Shown in pieces: positions 21,453 through 33,596 of a DNA stretch of 64,000 bases; position 1 is the first letter of the stretch, and each line of letters opens with the position of its first letter. The stretch is taken from positions 390,001 through 454,000 of the forward strand of contig CAUEEP010000266.1 of the NCBI GenBank assembly GCA_958450365.1, in the 5' to 3' direction. The translations under genes and the position numbers were made by a program. This stretch comes from Mesorhabditis belari. Its lineage: Eukaryota; Nematoda; Chromadorea; Rhabditida; Rhabditidae. The notes beneath the pieces are model-generated. The model had not been told where the DNA came from. It ran no database searches and saw only the letters and a list, made by a program, of their open reading frames with translations.

Positions 21453-21936
21453 GGCGCATTGAGCAAAGGACCAAAAACCTTTTCAGAACTAAAATAAAGC
21501 TTTCTTTGCCTGAATCAATATGGAAAAGTAGCTGCTAAAAGTTCAAATTCGAATTATGAAGCAGATTTTAGAATTAAAAACAAATTCTGGAATAAGGAAA
21601 GGAACGGGAAGGGTACTTGAAAGGGTGGATGAGGGTGGATTTCCCTTTAGTGATTGCGGGCAAAGCAAAGAAAAGACAAAAAGAGGAGAAAGAAGGGGAT
21701 ATTTGTGTTGACAAGAAGGTGATGGGATTGGAAAGGAGGAGAGGAAGGAAGAGGGAAAGGAAAGGAGGAGAAAAGAGGCAAAGGAAATGAGGGAAATGAA
21801 TCGAGAGGCGTGCAAATAGGCGAGGAGAAACCCTCGATTTGGCACACCGCCTTGTTTCCCCGTAAACGGACATCTTGATTTCTCGAGATCGTCAATTTTG
21901 GCATTTCATGGCTTGCAAGGGTTTAAATGAAATGGT
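21453..21936. other. Purine-rich intergenic stretch
   Basis: AGGAGGAGAGGAAGGAAGAG-type sequence at 21730-21785 creates overlapping open frames. No gene recognised. Confidence 0.4.
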
Positions 21937-22002
21937 AGATTCAATAAATTCAATAAATTCAATTTAAATTCAATTTAAATTCAATTTAAATTCAATTGAA
22001 AC
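21937..22002. repeat. TTCAATTTAAA tandem repeat
   Basis: About five copies of AAATTCAATTT. Confidence 0.8.
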
Positions 22003-22367
22003 CTTGTTTTCTGTTATCCGGATCTTAACAAAGCCTTTCAAATGATATTTAAATGAAGATACTTCAGTCTTAAATGAAGATACTTCAGTCTTAGATGTAA
22101 TGAAGATCTTTAATCTATTAGGTTCAATAATCTATTAGTTTTTACAAGCTATTTCGTCTTTACGATATGATAAATTTCTAAATGTGGACCTATTCTTATT
22201 ACTAATCATTTGAAAGCTGCATTCCCCTCTAAAATAGGCTAATAAGTTCTCAAAAAATCTGATCTAGAATCAGCTAACCCAGTCTACTAGTCTACGGTAG
22301 TTTTTAGGCATAACACTATTACAAAAAGTTTACCCCAGCTAAACCTCTATGTAAATGATTGGCGAAA

Positions 22368-22720
22368 TGTTCTTTGTGCGGCTGCGTTATGGCTCTTGAT
22401 CTGGCACAAGCTCCTGATAGGTAGGTATTCCTTTTCGCCGGGAAAGCAGCTCATTAAAAGAAATCGATTACTCTATGTAAATGATTGGGGAAGTGCTCTT
22501 TGTGCGGCCGCGTAATCGCTCTCCATCTGGCACACGGGCACAATAGATAGCCGCTTCCTGACTCCGACAAAGTCTCATCAAAAGTCAAAAACACGAAAAG
22601 TTCTTTGCGCGGCCGCGTAATCGCTCTCGATCTGGCACACGGGCACAATAGATACCCGCTTCCTGACTCCCAAAAAAGTCTCATCAAAAGTCAAAAACGC
22701 GAAAAGCGGTTGTCGCTATG
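22368..22720 (-). repeat. Three dispersed family A copies in tandem
   Basis: Cores at about 22377-22435, 22498-22560 and 22597-22675, all on the minus strand, each with a GCGGCCGCGTAATCGCTCT-like part followed by GATCTGGCAC or CATCTGGCAC. The last runs on through CATCAAAAGTCAAAAACGCG to CGCTATGCCCAAATTTGG, matching the start of the copy at 20515. Confidence 0.75.
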
Positions 22721-22984
22721 CCCAAATTTGGCCGCCTTTTTAGTAAAAAAATCATTGTAAAATGATAATGAATAGTTTGAATTGAAAGTTTTCTCTCTCT
22801 TGATTCTCTCAAATTGACCCCGAATCCAATCTGTATGATCTCAAATCAATTCTGTATGTAATATTTGAATCAAATTAAGAACGAAAAGCTAGCAAAGAGA
22901 TAGAAAAGAGATAAAACCAAAATTTAGAACGAGTAAAGCTTTTCCTAACTTCAGAAAGCTTAAAAAACGCATTGTAATAGAGAA

Positions 22985-23118
22985 AAATGAGAAAATAGAG
23001 ACAAAATAGACAATAATATAGAAGAATAGAGAAAAATAGAGAAAAATAGAGAAGAATAGAGAAAAATAGAGAAAAATAAAGAAGAATAGAGAAGAATAGA
23101 GAAGAATAGAGTTTAATA
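22985..23118. repeat. AGAAAAATAGAGA repeat
   Basis: About ten 10-13 bp units of GAAAAATAGA or GAAGAATAGA. Confidence 0.85.
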
Positions 23119-23289
23119 GTGAAAGTAGAGAATAATAGAGACAAAATCGAGACAAAATCAATCGAATAAGATCAAGTCAGATAAGCGCAATAAAGTAAAC
23201 AATCGGTTGGTTGTAAATTAATTCGAATATCAGAACGATATGATGAGGAAAGAGGAAGTGTTGACCCCATTTTGTTGCCTGTCAACAAG

Positions 23290-23435
23290 CATTATCTTTT
23301 CCTCTTCCTATCCTCTTCCTTTCCTCCTCCTTTCCTCTTCCTTTCCTCTTCCTTTCTTTCTTTTCCTCTTCCTTTCCTTTCTTTCCTTCTTTCCTTCTTT
23401 CCTTCTTTCCCCCTTTCCCCCTTTTTGTCTTTTCT
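23290..23435. repeat. Pyrimidine tract TTTCCTCTTCC
   Basis: Continuous C/T on the + strand. Open frames are shadows. Confidence 0.85.
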
Positions 23436-23652
23436 CTGTGATTCAATCGCAGACATATTGTGAACATGGTAATCAACACTGACGAAATTTTGGGGGAAAA
23501 GAAAAGAAAAACAATTTCAGAAATGATTCAAAAGCAAGAAATTTTTCTGATTCTAATGATTCAAGCACTAGAAAATGAAGTAGAAAATGATTAAAGTAAA
23601 GTTTTTAAAGTAAATAGAAGTTAGTTAGATTTCAATATTCAATATCAATATA

Positions 23653-24091
23653 CCGTAAATACTGTAATAGTACCGCACCCCCATAATGGCGGAGCGTTGC
23701 GTAGTCTAGCTTTGAACGAGTTTTTCTCGACACTGCTTTATGCTAAAATGTTCGTTTTGGTTTCAAAAAATAGCTGAAATTCAGGGCTATTTTTTGACAT
23801 CAAAGACGCATTTTTTGAAAGTACGAGCGCTTTGAAAAAAATGAAATACTAAAGAACTTTTGCGACTACCCGACTGTACGAGGGGGGTGGCGATGGATTG
23901 AAGGCGATGGATTGAAAGCGATGGATTGAAGGAATTCTGCGACCATCAGGAGCTTGAGCGAGATCTTTTTCAAGAAGACGATTTGAATGGAAACAATGAC
24001 GGAAGCGCTATGGATGCAGATTTGATTGATAGGACGGAGTTAAATTTGGCGGTCGCAGAATTCCTTCAATCCATCGTTACAGTATTTACGG
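23653..24091. mobile_element. MITE with CCGTAAATACTGTAA ends
   Basis: Ends CCGTAAATACTGTAATAGTA (23653) and TTACAGTATTTACGG (to 24091). The left two thirds match the element at 32789-33065. Near the right end a second inverted pair occurs: GATGGATTGAAGGAATTCTG (about 23921) with its complement (24047-24074). A smaller palindrome seems to have replaced or joined the right part. Confidence 0.7.
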
Positions 24092-24384
24092 CAAGACAGT
24101 GAGCAAACGTTTGATTCATGCGTTTGATTCATGCGAGATTTGAATCAAAACGGAGGCCAGATTCAGGCAATTCATGTGAGACAGTCTTAGGATTTCAAAT
24201 TTTTTAGAAATGAAATTGTAAAGAAATCTTACATAGATTTTTACATAGATTTGAAAAGCTTTATGGAATGTGGGATGATTAGATGGAGTTCTGCAATTTT
24301 TCGAGTGATCTCAGGAAAGAGAAAGAGGATAACTGGATGAATGAGAGATGAGTGATTTCAGAAGAAAAATGGGGATAAGGGACC

Positions 24385-24650
24385 GGATAGAGGAGAGGAA
24401 GGAGATGAAGAGGAAGAAGAAGAAGAGGAAGAAGGAGAAGAGGAAGAAGGAGAAGAAGAAGAAGAAGGAAAAGAAGAAGAAGAGGAAGAAGAAGAAGAGG
24501 AAGAAGAAGAAGAGGAAGAAGGAGAAGAGGAAGAAGGAGAAGAAGAAGAAGGAGAAGAAGAAGAAGGAGAAGAAGAAGAAGTAGAAGAAGTAGAAGAGAG
24601 GAAGAAGAGGAAGAAGGAGAAGTAGAAGAAGGAGATGAAGAAGACCCATC
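24385..24650. repeat. GAAGAA/GGAGAA purine microsatellite
   Basis: Unbroken A/G over about 265 bp. Open frames on both strands are not genes. Confidence 0.9.
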
Positions 24651-24903
24651 ACTTTTTGAAGGGAAAACTTTTCGTAAATAACTGGATATCTTCAGAAAGC
24701 TGTCAATGAACGTGTGGAAATGGTAAACGGGTTTTTTTTGAGTGTGAATTGGTGGTAGAAATTGAATCATATGATTAGCTAAATTCAAGAAAATCAAGAA
24801 ACAAGATGATCAATTTAGATCGTATTTTTCTCTCGCAGTTTAGCTATTGTTTAAAAAGAGACAATGGTTTAAAGTCAATTTGAGTCAATTTATTAAAACT
24901 TTA

Positions 24904-26442
24904 CATCTATTCAACAAAAAAAATCAAAAAAAGCTTGCAACGGAAATTAAAAACCAAAAATGAATGCCTCAAATCGATTAAAATGGTCTAAAATGATCTA
25001 AAATTGTCTAAAATGACTAGCAATTGATGTTTTACTTTCAAATTTTGGAAAAATTCAGTCATTAGTTCCCAATTCAGTCATTAGTTCTCCTAAACAACCT
25101 AGACTTTGCTTGATTAGCTTCACTTTTTCCTACCCTACTTTGCGCGCCCTGAAATCAGCCAAAAATTAAAGCAAATCAGAAAATCAAGTATGCCATCTTA
25201 TAGATCTCGTTTCAAGCTTTCAGAATCACTATAACACTTATAAACTCCAATGTATAGTTCTTTAGTTATAGTGCATCAAAGTTAGGGAAAAATCCGGGAC
25301 TTCAGTACTGTTTTCTTGGTATTCTTGTTTTCTTTTACCTTGATTCTAGTTATGTTTAGGTTAAAATTTAAAGTAAAATGTTTCTTTTAGATCATCATTT
25401 CTTTTATCACAAGAGATTCAAGTTCAAACGTTACAGTTTTTAGAAGAAATACCCCTAGAAACGTGTTGACCCGATTAACTTTTTTTTGAGTGGACAGATT
25501 TTAATGAAACTTTGGTCATTTCTTAGTTGGATAGCATGTAAAAATTGGCATTGATTAGATGTTTCATTTGATTAGATGATTTTTAGAAAATCGATTTTAA
25601 CGTTACCAGTGGATCGTTGTGTGAGGCTCAAGCTCAAGCTGAAGACGGAAAAGCTCAAGCTCAAGACGGAAAAGCTTAAGCTCAAGACGGAAAAGCTTAA
25701 GCTCAAGACGGAAAAGCTTAAGCTCAAGACTCAAAACGGAAAACCCGGCTCAGTCGCTCACCACTCTCCGGATAACTGTCAAAAGTCGCATTTAAACAAG
25801 TAAGCAAGAGCAAGGGGAAGAGGGGAAGACCGCAAACAATAATCAAGCAAATTCTAGATTGTTTAGGAGAACTAATGACTGAATTGGGCTACTTAGTGAG
25901 CATTGGGACGTGTGTTTGGGTGAAAGGGTTCAACTGGGGAAGTGGGGAAGAGGGGAAGAGAGGAAGAGGGGCAGAGAAAGGAGAGGAAGAGGGGAAGAAG
26001 GAGAAGAAGGAGAGGAAGAAGAAGTGAAAGAAGGGGTCGATGCGTGTGCAGCGGCTTCTCCCGTAATTCAAAAAGCACAAAAAGCGCATCTTAACCCCCA
26101 TAAAGCGTTCGAAAAGAGAGAAAATGCAAACAAATAAATGAAAATTGAAAATTGTGACTAATTGTGCAAGTAAACTTTTCAGATTTCTTGGAAGTTATGA
26201 GAAAACGATTTGGATGGACGAAGAAATGATATTGTTTTGTTATTTAAGACTTGTCAGCTTATAAAAGCTACTGTAATCTTGAAAACTACCTAGACTATTG
26301 GGAACTAATGACTGAATTTTTCCAAAATTTGAAAGTAAAACATCAATTGCTAGTCATTTTAGACAATTTTAGATCATTTTAGACCATTAATTTTATTCAT
26401 TTTTTTTTATTTTTTGCAAATTTTTTTTTTGTTGAATAGATG
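24904..26442. mobile_element. 1.5-kb foldback element with TA duplication
   Basis: Ends CATCTATTCAAC (24904) and GTTGAATAGATG (to 26442), TA on each side. Arms of about 160-200 bp match inversely (AATGACTAGCAATTGATGTT, TTTACTTTCAAATTTTGGAA, CAGTCATTAGTTC). The interior has no recognised transposase; it contains a 15-mer repeat (25622-25740) and G/A-rich DNA (25930-26030). Confidence 0.7.
25622..25740. repeat. AAGCTCAAGACGGAA 15-mer repeat
   Basis: Five to six copies within the foldback element at 24904-26442. Confidence 0.9.
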
Positions 26443-26564
26443 TAATATTTAATTAAATTTTAATTTTTAAAAAAAACCACCAACAAGAAAAAATCTTCTA
26501 GCCAGACAGATCTTCTAGCCAGACAAGGCTAGAAACCGGCTAGAAGTCAGGTCCAAGCCTGGTG

Positions 26565-26756
26565 CCTGGACTTGCCTTCAAGCCATGCCTTCAAGCCATG
26601 CCTTCAAGCCTTGCCGTCAAGCCTTGCCTTCAAGCCTTGCCTTCAAGCCTTGCCTTCAAGCCTTGCCTTCAAGCCTTGCCTTCAAGCCTTGCCTTCAAGC
26701 CTTGCCTTCAAGCCTTGCCTTCAAGCCTTGCCTTCAAGCCTTGCCTTCAAGCCTAG
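26565..26756. repeat. CCTTCAAGCCTTG 12-mer satellite
   Basis: About 15 near-perfect copies of AAGCCTTGCCTTC (period 12). All three + frames are open because the unit length is a multiple of three and lacks stops. Confidence 0.95.
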
Positions 26757-27244
26757 CCATGGAAAAGTGCCTGTAGAAAAAGCGCCTGTAGAAAAAGCCA
26801 AGCTTGGCGAGTGGCTGTTCTTTTTAGAATTCTCTCTAAATTTTGTTGATTTTGTTTATAACAATAACAACTAGAGAGAATTTAAAGAATTTAAAGGGCA
26901 TTTAAAAAAGGACAGAACTTTCGCCTGTAGAACAATAAGAGCAAGAAAGACTATGAGAAGAATCTGTTGATTTACAAAATCATCTTATGATCTCCGAGAA
27001 TCTTATGATCTTTGAGAATTTCGAGAAAATCGTTTGACATTCAATTTTGACTCACCAAAAATATAGATTTTATATGCATTTGATTCATAGAAGATAGAAG
27101 AAGAGATTCTTTTGTAAAGATTTATTAGATTTAGATTAGATTTAGATTAGATTTTAAAAAAAAGTTGTATTGATATATCTATTGGCCAAACATCAAACGG
27201 TTAACTCAATTTGAGCGGAGCCAAAACTTGATCCAAAGGCACCT
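26757..27244. other. Intergenic stretch
   Basis: Short duplications (GAATTTAAAG, CTTATGATCTC, TTTAGATTAGA at 27128-27155). No gene recognised. Confidence 0.35.
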
Positions 27245-27430
27245 CGGCTGGCTCCGAGTCCCGAGAGCTGGCTCTGAGTCCCGAGAGCTGGTTCTTAGTC
27301 CCGAGAGCTGACTCTGAGTCCCGAGAGCTGGTTCTTAGTCCCGAGAGCTGACTCTGAGTCCCGAGAGCTGGCTCTTAGTCCCGAGAGCTGACTCTGAGTC
27401 CCGAGAGCTGACTCTGAGTCCCGAGAGCCA
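27245..27430. repeat. GAGCTGGCTCTGAGTCCCGA 20-mer satellite
   Basis: Nine copies of a 20-bp unit in two alternating variants (GGCTCTGAG and GGTTCTTAG). Confidence 0.95.
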
Positions 27431-28464
27431 AACCTTGATCCATTTTTTGGCCACCTCTTCTTCTGTGCGGTCAATTTGCCCAAAAGCTGAACAAATTCAA
27501 AAGCTTTTTATATCAAAATGTAGAGGAGATCTTCAGCTTTCGAATAATACTCATATATATCTTTTTCTTGATTTCGGTATCTTGAGAAATTTACAAAATC
27601 GTACAAAACGCGCATTCATAACTGGACAACCCAATAGATTTATTAGATTTATTAGATTTATTAGATCATTTAGATATTTATTAGATCGAAATGTAACTGA
27701 GAAAGAGATGGAATGCGATCGAATCAAAGAAATCGAGGAAACAATTGAGTTGTGGATTGTGGATGGAGAAGGATTGTTATGAGAACTCGATTATTGTTGA
27801 TCAAAACAAGAAAGGGAAGATGAGACAAAGAATGAATAGCAGACAAGTGTACCATTCAAGTCCATCATTCAAGTCCACCATTCAAGCACAATCTGGTGCT
27901 ACACGGTGGTCCAGATGCAGATCTAAAGGTTTGTTGAAACAAAAGGAGACTTTAAAGAGTAAACTTTTGTTTTAAAAGCTTTTAGAAATCTTTATTTGAT
28001 CAAAAGATCAAAATCAAATTGATCAAAGGAGAAAATCAAATAAATAAACGATTAAATTCCAAGAAATCACTATTTTTAGCCATTTCACCATTTCAAACCA
28101 ATCAACAATCACTATTTTTCGTCGAGAACGCTGCAAAGTGTTTAGAAAGCGACTGAGTTCATCATCAAATTCATTCTAAACTTTTAGAAGACTTTTAGAA
28201 GACTTTTTGAAGCATTTGAAGTATTTTCAACATTGTTATGCAGTTTTGAAAAGGATTTTGTCTCAAGATAAACCAGAACAGGATAAACCAAATAGAATTA
28301 ACGCTGATTTTCTTAGTTCATTCTCTAAAATCTAGCATCTAGCAACTCTTTAAATCATTTCCAAATCAAAATATCAATCAAAAAAGATTTTTTCTTTTTT
28401 CTAAACCGATTTGTCTCATTTCTCCCTAAACATTTCCTGGTTTTAATCCAAAAATTTCGAATTC
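27431..28464. other. Intergenic stretch
   Basis: TTTATTAGAT repeats at 27638-27685. The ORFs at 27435-27782 and 27745-27975 show no family resemblance and no clear splice pattern. No gene called. Confidence 0.35.
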
Positions 28465-29030
28465 AAGAGCTCAAGACTTCAAGCATTCAAGACTTCAAGA
28501 ACTCAGGAATTCAAGAGCTCAAGAGCTCAAGAATTCAAGACTTCAAGACTTCAAGACTTCAAGAATTCAAGAGCTCAAGACTTCAAGAGCTCAAGAATTC
28601 AAGACTTCAAGAGCTCAAGACTTCAAGAATTCAAGAGCTCAAGACTTCAAGAGCTCAAGAATTCAAGAGCTCAAGACTTCAAGAGCTCAGGACTTCAAGT
28701 ATTCAAGACTTCAAGACTTCAAGAATTCAAGACTTCAAGAGCTCAAGACTTCAAGAATTCAAGAGCTCAAGACTTCAAGAGCTCAAGAATTCAAGAGTTC
28801 AAGACTTCAAGAGCTCAAGACTTCAAGAATTCAAGGCTTTAAGAGCGCAAGACTTCAAGAGCTCAGGACTTCAAGAATTCAAGACTTCAAGACTTCAAGA
28901 CTTCAAGACTTCAAGGATTCAAGAATTCAAGGCTTCAAGAATTCAAGACTTCAAGAGCTCAAGACTTCAAGAATTCAAGACTTCTAGACTTCAAGAGCTC
29001 AAGACCTCCAGATTTCAAGAATTCAATTCA
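28465..29030. repeat. AAGACTTCAAGAGCTC satellite
   Basis: About 70 units of an 8-bp motif (TCAAGACT, TCAAGAGC, TCAAGAAT) in a variable higher-order pattern. Confidence 0.9.
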
Positions 29031-29482
29031 AGAATTTGAAATTTTGAATAAATGTTGAATAAATTGAATACAAATGGACTATTTAGATAAAAGATTTCAA
29101 ATTAATTATTAAATCAAATTATTAAATCTTGATTAACAATCAATAAATTGAATCAATCCAGAAGCTCATAAGGCTTTAGACAAAAAAATGAAAGAAAAAC
29201 CTCTAACAAAAAAGCTCCAAAGTAACGTAAAGTGTAAAAATCTCTCAGCTGATTGTGGTAGTGGTCAGTTGGAGAAAAGGGAAAAGAAAATAAGAGAAAA
29301 GAGCAAAAATAACGACACTTTCGGTGTCAAGTTACACAAATTCCACGAGAAATCACACACTAACAAAACCAAAATACTACTCTTCTTGTGAACACCTTTT
29401 TGTTAAAAGTTTAGACCAATTAAATCAATTGCTAGTTATAAAATGAATAGTAAAATGAAATGAATGAAAGAAATGAATAGTT
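29031..29482. other. Intergenic stretch
   Basis: ATTAAATC repeats at 29100-29135. The lysine-rich ORF at 29188-29391 has no recognisable domain. Confidence 0.35.
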
Positions 29483-29740
29483 TCAATCGATTGCTCGATC
29501 CGGAAAACCCTAATTTACAGCTGAATATCTTCTATTTATGCAATATACAAAGCAAGAGAAATCCCCAAGTAAATGGCTGTTCTTTGCGTTCTTCGTGCGC
29601 GCTCACAATCGCTCTCCATCTGGCACATGCCCCCAATAGATAGCTGCTCCCTTTTGGAATCGGTAGGTGAACCATTTTCCATATTTTCATTGACCTTTTT
29701 CCCGTCACTATACCCAACTTTGACCTCACTGTAGGATCCA
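29483..29740 (-). repeat. Dispersed family A copy
   Basis: On the minus strand it matches the 20515 copy block by block: CAATCGATTG end, TTACAGCTGAATATCTTC, GAGAAATCCCCAAG, then the core CAATCGCTCTCCATCTGGCA at 29607-29626 and ATAGATAGCTGC. The TATGCCC end is replaced by other sequence (TATACCCAACTTTGA). Confidence 0.7.
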
Positions 29741-30049
29741 TCGCAAAGAAAGCATCTCCGCACAGCCTTTTGCTCTACGGATCTCTGTGCGTTGAGTGAT
29801 ACTCAGTTGGTTAACTGAATATCTTTAGAGGCCCATTTTGAGTGCTCTTTTTATCTATGAATATCAACTTTTTTTAACAAACTGTTTCCCCCATCATATA
29901 GCTAAAAACGCAAGGAATTCTTTTGATATAAGGCTTGAACCGGCTTGGCTTTTTGGATTGTTAGAAATTTGACGGCGCTGTTTTGAACGTTTTCTATTAT
30001 GGCGATGTTTTAACTGCATCACCTAAAAGTTGCCGTATCACCAACTAAA

Positions 30050-30150
30050 CCTCGATGTAAACGATTGGCGAAGTGTTCTTTGTGCGGCCGAGCAATCGCT
30101 CTCCATCTGGCGCACGCTCCCGATAGATAGGCGTTCCTTTTCACCAGGAA
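30050..30150 (-). repeat. Dispersed family A copy (short)
   Basis: AACCTCGATGTAAACGATTG (like 22340 on), TTCTTTGTGCGGCC, core CGCTCTCCATCTGGCGC, then GATAGATAGGCGTTCCTTTT. Confidence 0.7.
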
Positions 30151-30220
30151 AACAGGTCAAAAATCAAAAATTTGAAAAGAAACGGTTGATTTTTTTGAAA
30201 TTTCAAACAGAAATCTATTC

Positions 30221-30876
30221 GGTTGTTTGAAAAGAATCATTTTGATTCGAATTTAGTTATTTTTGATACAAAATGCTAGCTGAATCTGGCGGATTAAGAA
30301 TCTATTTAAAAGCCCGATATTTCGTCTTTAAAAAGTTAAAAACACGATTATCTCTAAACTCAATATGGTCAAATTCATGGGATAAATTTGGCTTGCCTTA
30401 AATTTGGCTTAAATGGCTTTGGCTCTATATTTGGTACAAATTCTACAATCAAAAAGTACATCTCGTTGAACCATTGTGCTACTTGAATAGTAGCTAATTG
30501 AATAGTAGCTCAAATAGTAGAATTCAAGCTTTTGATGGTCTACCAGGATCATTTCAAAAAATCGAAAAAAGTCGAAAAATGCAACTTGCAATGAAAAATG
30601 AAAAATGCAACTGCAACTAGAATGCGTTCTTGGCTTTTAAGCGCCTTTTAGAGAGCTTGAGTTTGTGGTATTGACTTGAGTCAATACATAACTCAAGATT
30701 TCATTTTTGAGACTTAATCGGCCGAAGCCGAAGAAGACTGAGACTTCTTCGGCTGAAATCCTTCATCGGCTACGACGTATAGAATTTTAAAAAGATTCTT
30801 GAACGCCCAGTTTCAGCTAGCATTTTGTATAAAAAATAACTAAATTTGAGTAAAAATAATTCTTTTGAAACAACCC
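30221..30876. mobile_element. Foldback/MITE-like element with inverted ends of about 65 bp
   Basis: GGTTGTTTGAAAAGAAT, AATTTAGTTATTTTT, ACAAAATGCTAGCTGAA (30221-30288) are mirrored at 30804-30876. The interior carries a hairpin around GAAGCCGAAGAAG and GACTTCTTCGGCTG (30725-30751). No transposase. Confidence 0.6.
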
Positions 30877-31085
30877 AATCGGCTACGACATATATATGTC
30901 CTCCATAAAAAGTTAAAAACACGATTATCTCTAAGCTCACTATGGTCAAATTCTTGGGATCAATTTGGCTTGCCTTAAATTTCGCTTGAATGGCTTAAAT
31001 TTGGCTCTATATTTGGTACAAATTCTACAATCAAAAAGTACATCTCGTTGAACCATTGTGCTAATTGAATAGTAGCTCAAATAGT
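30325..31085. repeat. Pair of direct repeats of about 170 bp
   Basis: 30328-30495 and 30908-31085 share AAAAAGTTAAAAACACGATT, TTTGGCTTGCCTTAAATTT and AAGTACATCTCGTTGAACCA with small differences. One copy lies inside the foldback at 30221-30876, the other just outside. Confidence 0.7.
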
Positions 31086-31364
31086 AGCTAAATTGAATGA
31101 GTGTGAACAGGGTGATCTGAATTGAGCAAAAGTAAGTTGAACTAGATATTGGATAAAGGTTTTGATCATCACAAATCGGTCTTCATAAATCGGAACTCTG
31201 AATGAAACCGGATGAGCTAGAAAGCGGAGAAGCTAGAAAAGCTATTAGAACAAAGAAGAAATTGGAGATGATCAAAAAGTTTGGATGACCGTTGATTATT
31301 CATAGTCGTTAGATTTCAGTTCTAAATGGAAGAGTTCGGAAATTGGTTCAACTCTGAGAAAGAG

Positions 31365-31974
<610 letters not shown>

Positions 31975-32090
31975 TAGTTGATACCTATCTGGTAACTATT
32001 TGGTAACTATTTGGTAACTATTTGGTACCTATCTGGTAACTAACCTATCTAGTAACTATTTGATGCCTATTTGGTTACTATTTGGTTTTC
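31975..32090. repeat. CTATTTGGTAA 11-mer repeat
   Basis: About ten copies with changes such as CTATCTGGTAA. Confidence 0.85.
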
Positions 32091-32094
32091 TTTT

Positions 32095-32500
32095 TGCGCA
32101 ACTCGCCATAACTTTCTTCCAAGTCGACCAATCTTTATGATTTTGGTTTCATTTTGTTGCACTTGTTGCGATCTACAAAATGAAACCAAAATCATAAAGA
32201 TTGGCCGACTTGGAAGAAAGTTATGGCGACTCTACTCTAACATTTACATGGGGTAGGCTAGTTTCCGCAACTGGATCGTTTGCGCAACTCTAACTCTACC
32301 CATAACTTTCTTCTAAGTAGGCTAATCTTTATGATTTTGGTTTCATTTTGTAGATCACAACAAGTGCAACAAAATGAAACCAAAATCATAAAGATTAGCT
32401 TACTTAGAAGAAAGTTATGGTTAGAGTTAGAGTTGCGCAAACGATCCAGTTGCGCAAATGACTCTGTTGCGGAAAAAATTTGCGGAAACTAGCCTACCCC
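32095..32500. mobile_element. Two consecutive palindromes of one foldback family
   Basis: First hairpin 32097-32231, second about 32263-32455. Arms share CATAACTTTCTTC and AATCTTTATGATTTTGGTTT. The outer motif ACATGGGGTAGGCTA (31930, 32248) and its complement (32490-32505) frame the pair. No coding capacity. Confidence 0.7.
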
Positions 32501-32604
32501 ATAGCTTCCCAAAAGGAATAAACCTAGTTTTTTTGCTAAATAGTTGCACTAACTCTTTTGACTGAATATCTTTTGTTTAAGCTAGCGTCAATCGTGAGTA
32601 CATG

Positions 32605-32638
32605 CCGTAAATACTGTACCCCACCCCCATAATGACGT
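32605..32638 (+). mobile_element. 5' fragment of the CCGTAAATACTGTA MITE
   Basis: CCGTAAATACTGTA followed by CACCCCCATAATGACG matches the start of 23653 and 32789, then breaks abruptly into a family A copy at 32639. Confidence 0.6.
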
Positions 32639-32764
32639 TCTTTGTGCGGCCACGTAATCGCTCTCCATCTGGCACCCGCTCTGGATAGATAGGTGCCCCC
32701 TTTTGGAACCTAGCGACTCAGCGATTTTCCCATTTTTACGGCGTCGCTATGCCCAAATTTTTGG
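32639..32764 (-). repeat. Dispersed family A copy
   Basis: TTCTTTGTGCGGCCACGTAA, core CGCTCTCCATCTGGCACC, then GGCGTCGCTATGCCCAAATT to the TTTGGGAAC end. Matches the copy ending at 53965 closely. Confidence 0.75.
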
Positions 32765-32788
32765 GAACAAGACAAACAAAGACACTTC

Positions 32789-33065
32789 CCGTAAATACTG
32801 TAATAGTGTTCCAGCCCCATGATGACGGTGTGGAGCGTTGCGTAGTCTAGCTTTGAACGAGTTTTTCTCGACACTGGTTTATGCTACAATGTTCATTTTG
32901 GTTTCAAAAAATAGCCCTGAATTTCAGCTATTTTTTGATACCAAAGACGCATTTTTTTGAAAGTACGAGCGCTTTGAAAAAAATGAAATACTAAAAAACG
33001 ACTACGCGACTTTTGCGACTACGCGACTGTACGAGGGCGGTGGGGTACTATTACAGTATTTAAGG
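32789..33065. mobile_element. MITE with CCGTAAATACTGTAATAGT ends, complete copy
   Basis: CCGTAAATACTGTAATAGT at 32789 mirrors TACTATTACAGTATTTAAGG (33046-33065). An inner inverted pair, GTTGCGTAGTCTAG and GCGACTACGCGAC, gives a hairpin. Matches the left part of 23653-24091. Confidence 0.75.
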
Positions 33066-33596
33066 TGGGTAAATGTTAGAGTAGAGTGGGCTTTGTTAAA
33101 CAAATTAATTGTTTAAACATTTGCAATTAAAAGTTTGCATTTAAAAATTTGGATTTAAAAATCAACCAATTAACCAAGAATATTTTTGAATCGTTCAGTT
33201 AGGTAGCATCAAATAAATAAACGTAGCAATGTGGAAATAAAAAGAAAACAAAGTGAATTTATCAATAAAAAAGGGTTTATGTTGAAGTTGAAATGTTGAT
33301 GGAGGCAATGTTTCCATTTCCCCTTCTCAATCTATTGTTGTTCCATTCAATTCCATTCAATTCCATTGTCAATTCTCACTCTAATCCACCCCAAAAATCT
33401 GTCATAAAATGTAGGGGAAGGGTAATATGTAAAAGGGTAAAAAATGAAATATGTGAAGCAAATAGACTTCGAGAATTTGTCGAATTTCATTTTCATTTCT
33501 CAAATTGTTTTGACGAAAGTGTCACCTTAGAGGATTTGGCGGATCTGGTGGAGACTTTAGGGGGAAATATAAACAAAGAAAGACTCTAGCTTTTGG
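33066..33596. other. Intergenic stretch with one weak ORF
   Basis: The 98-codon ORF at 33293-33589 (ends CFDESVTLEDLADLVETL) could be a single exon, but I recognise no family and see no clear splice sites. Confidence 0.3.
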
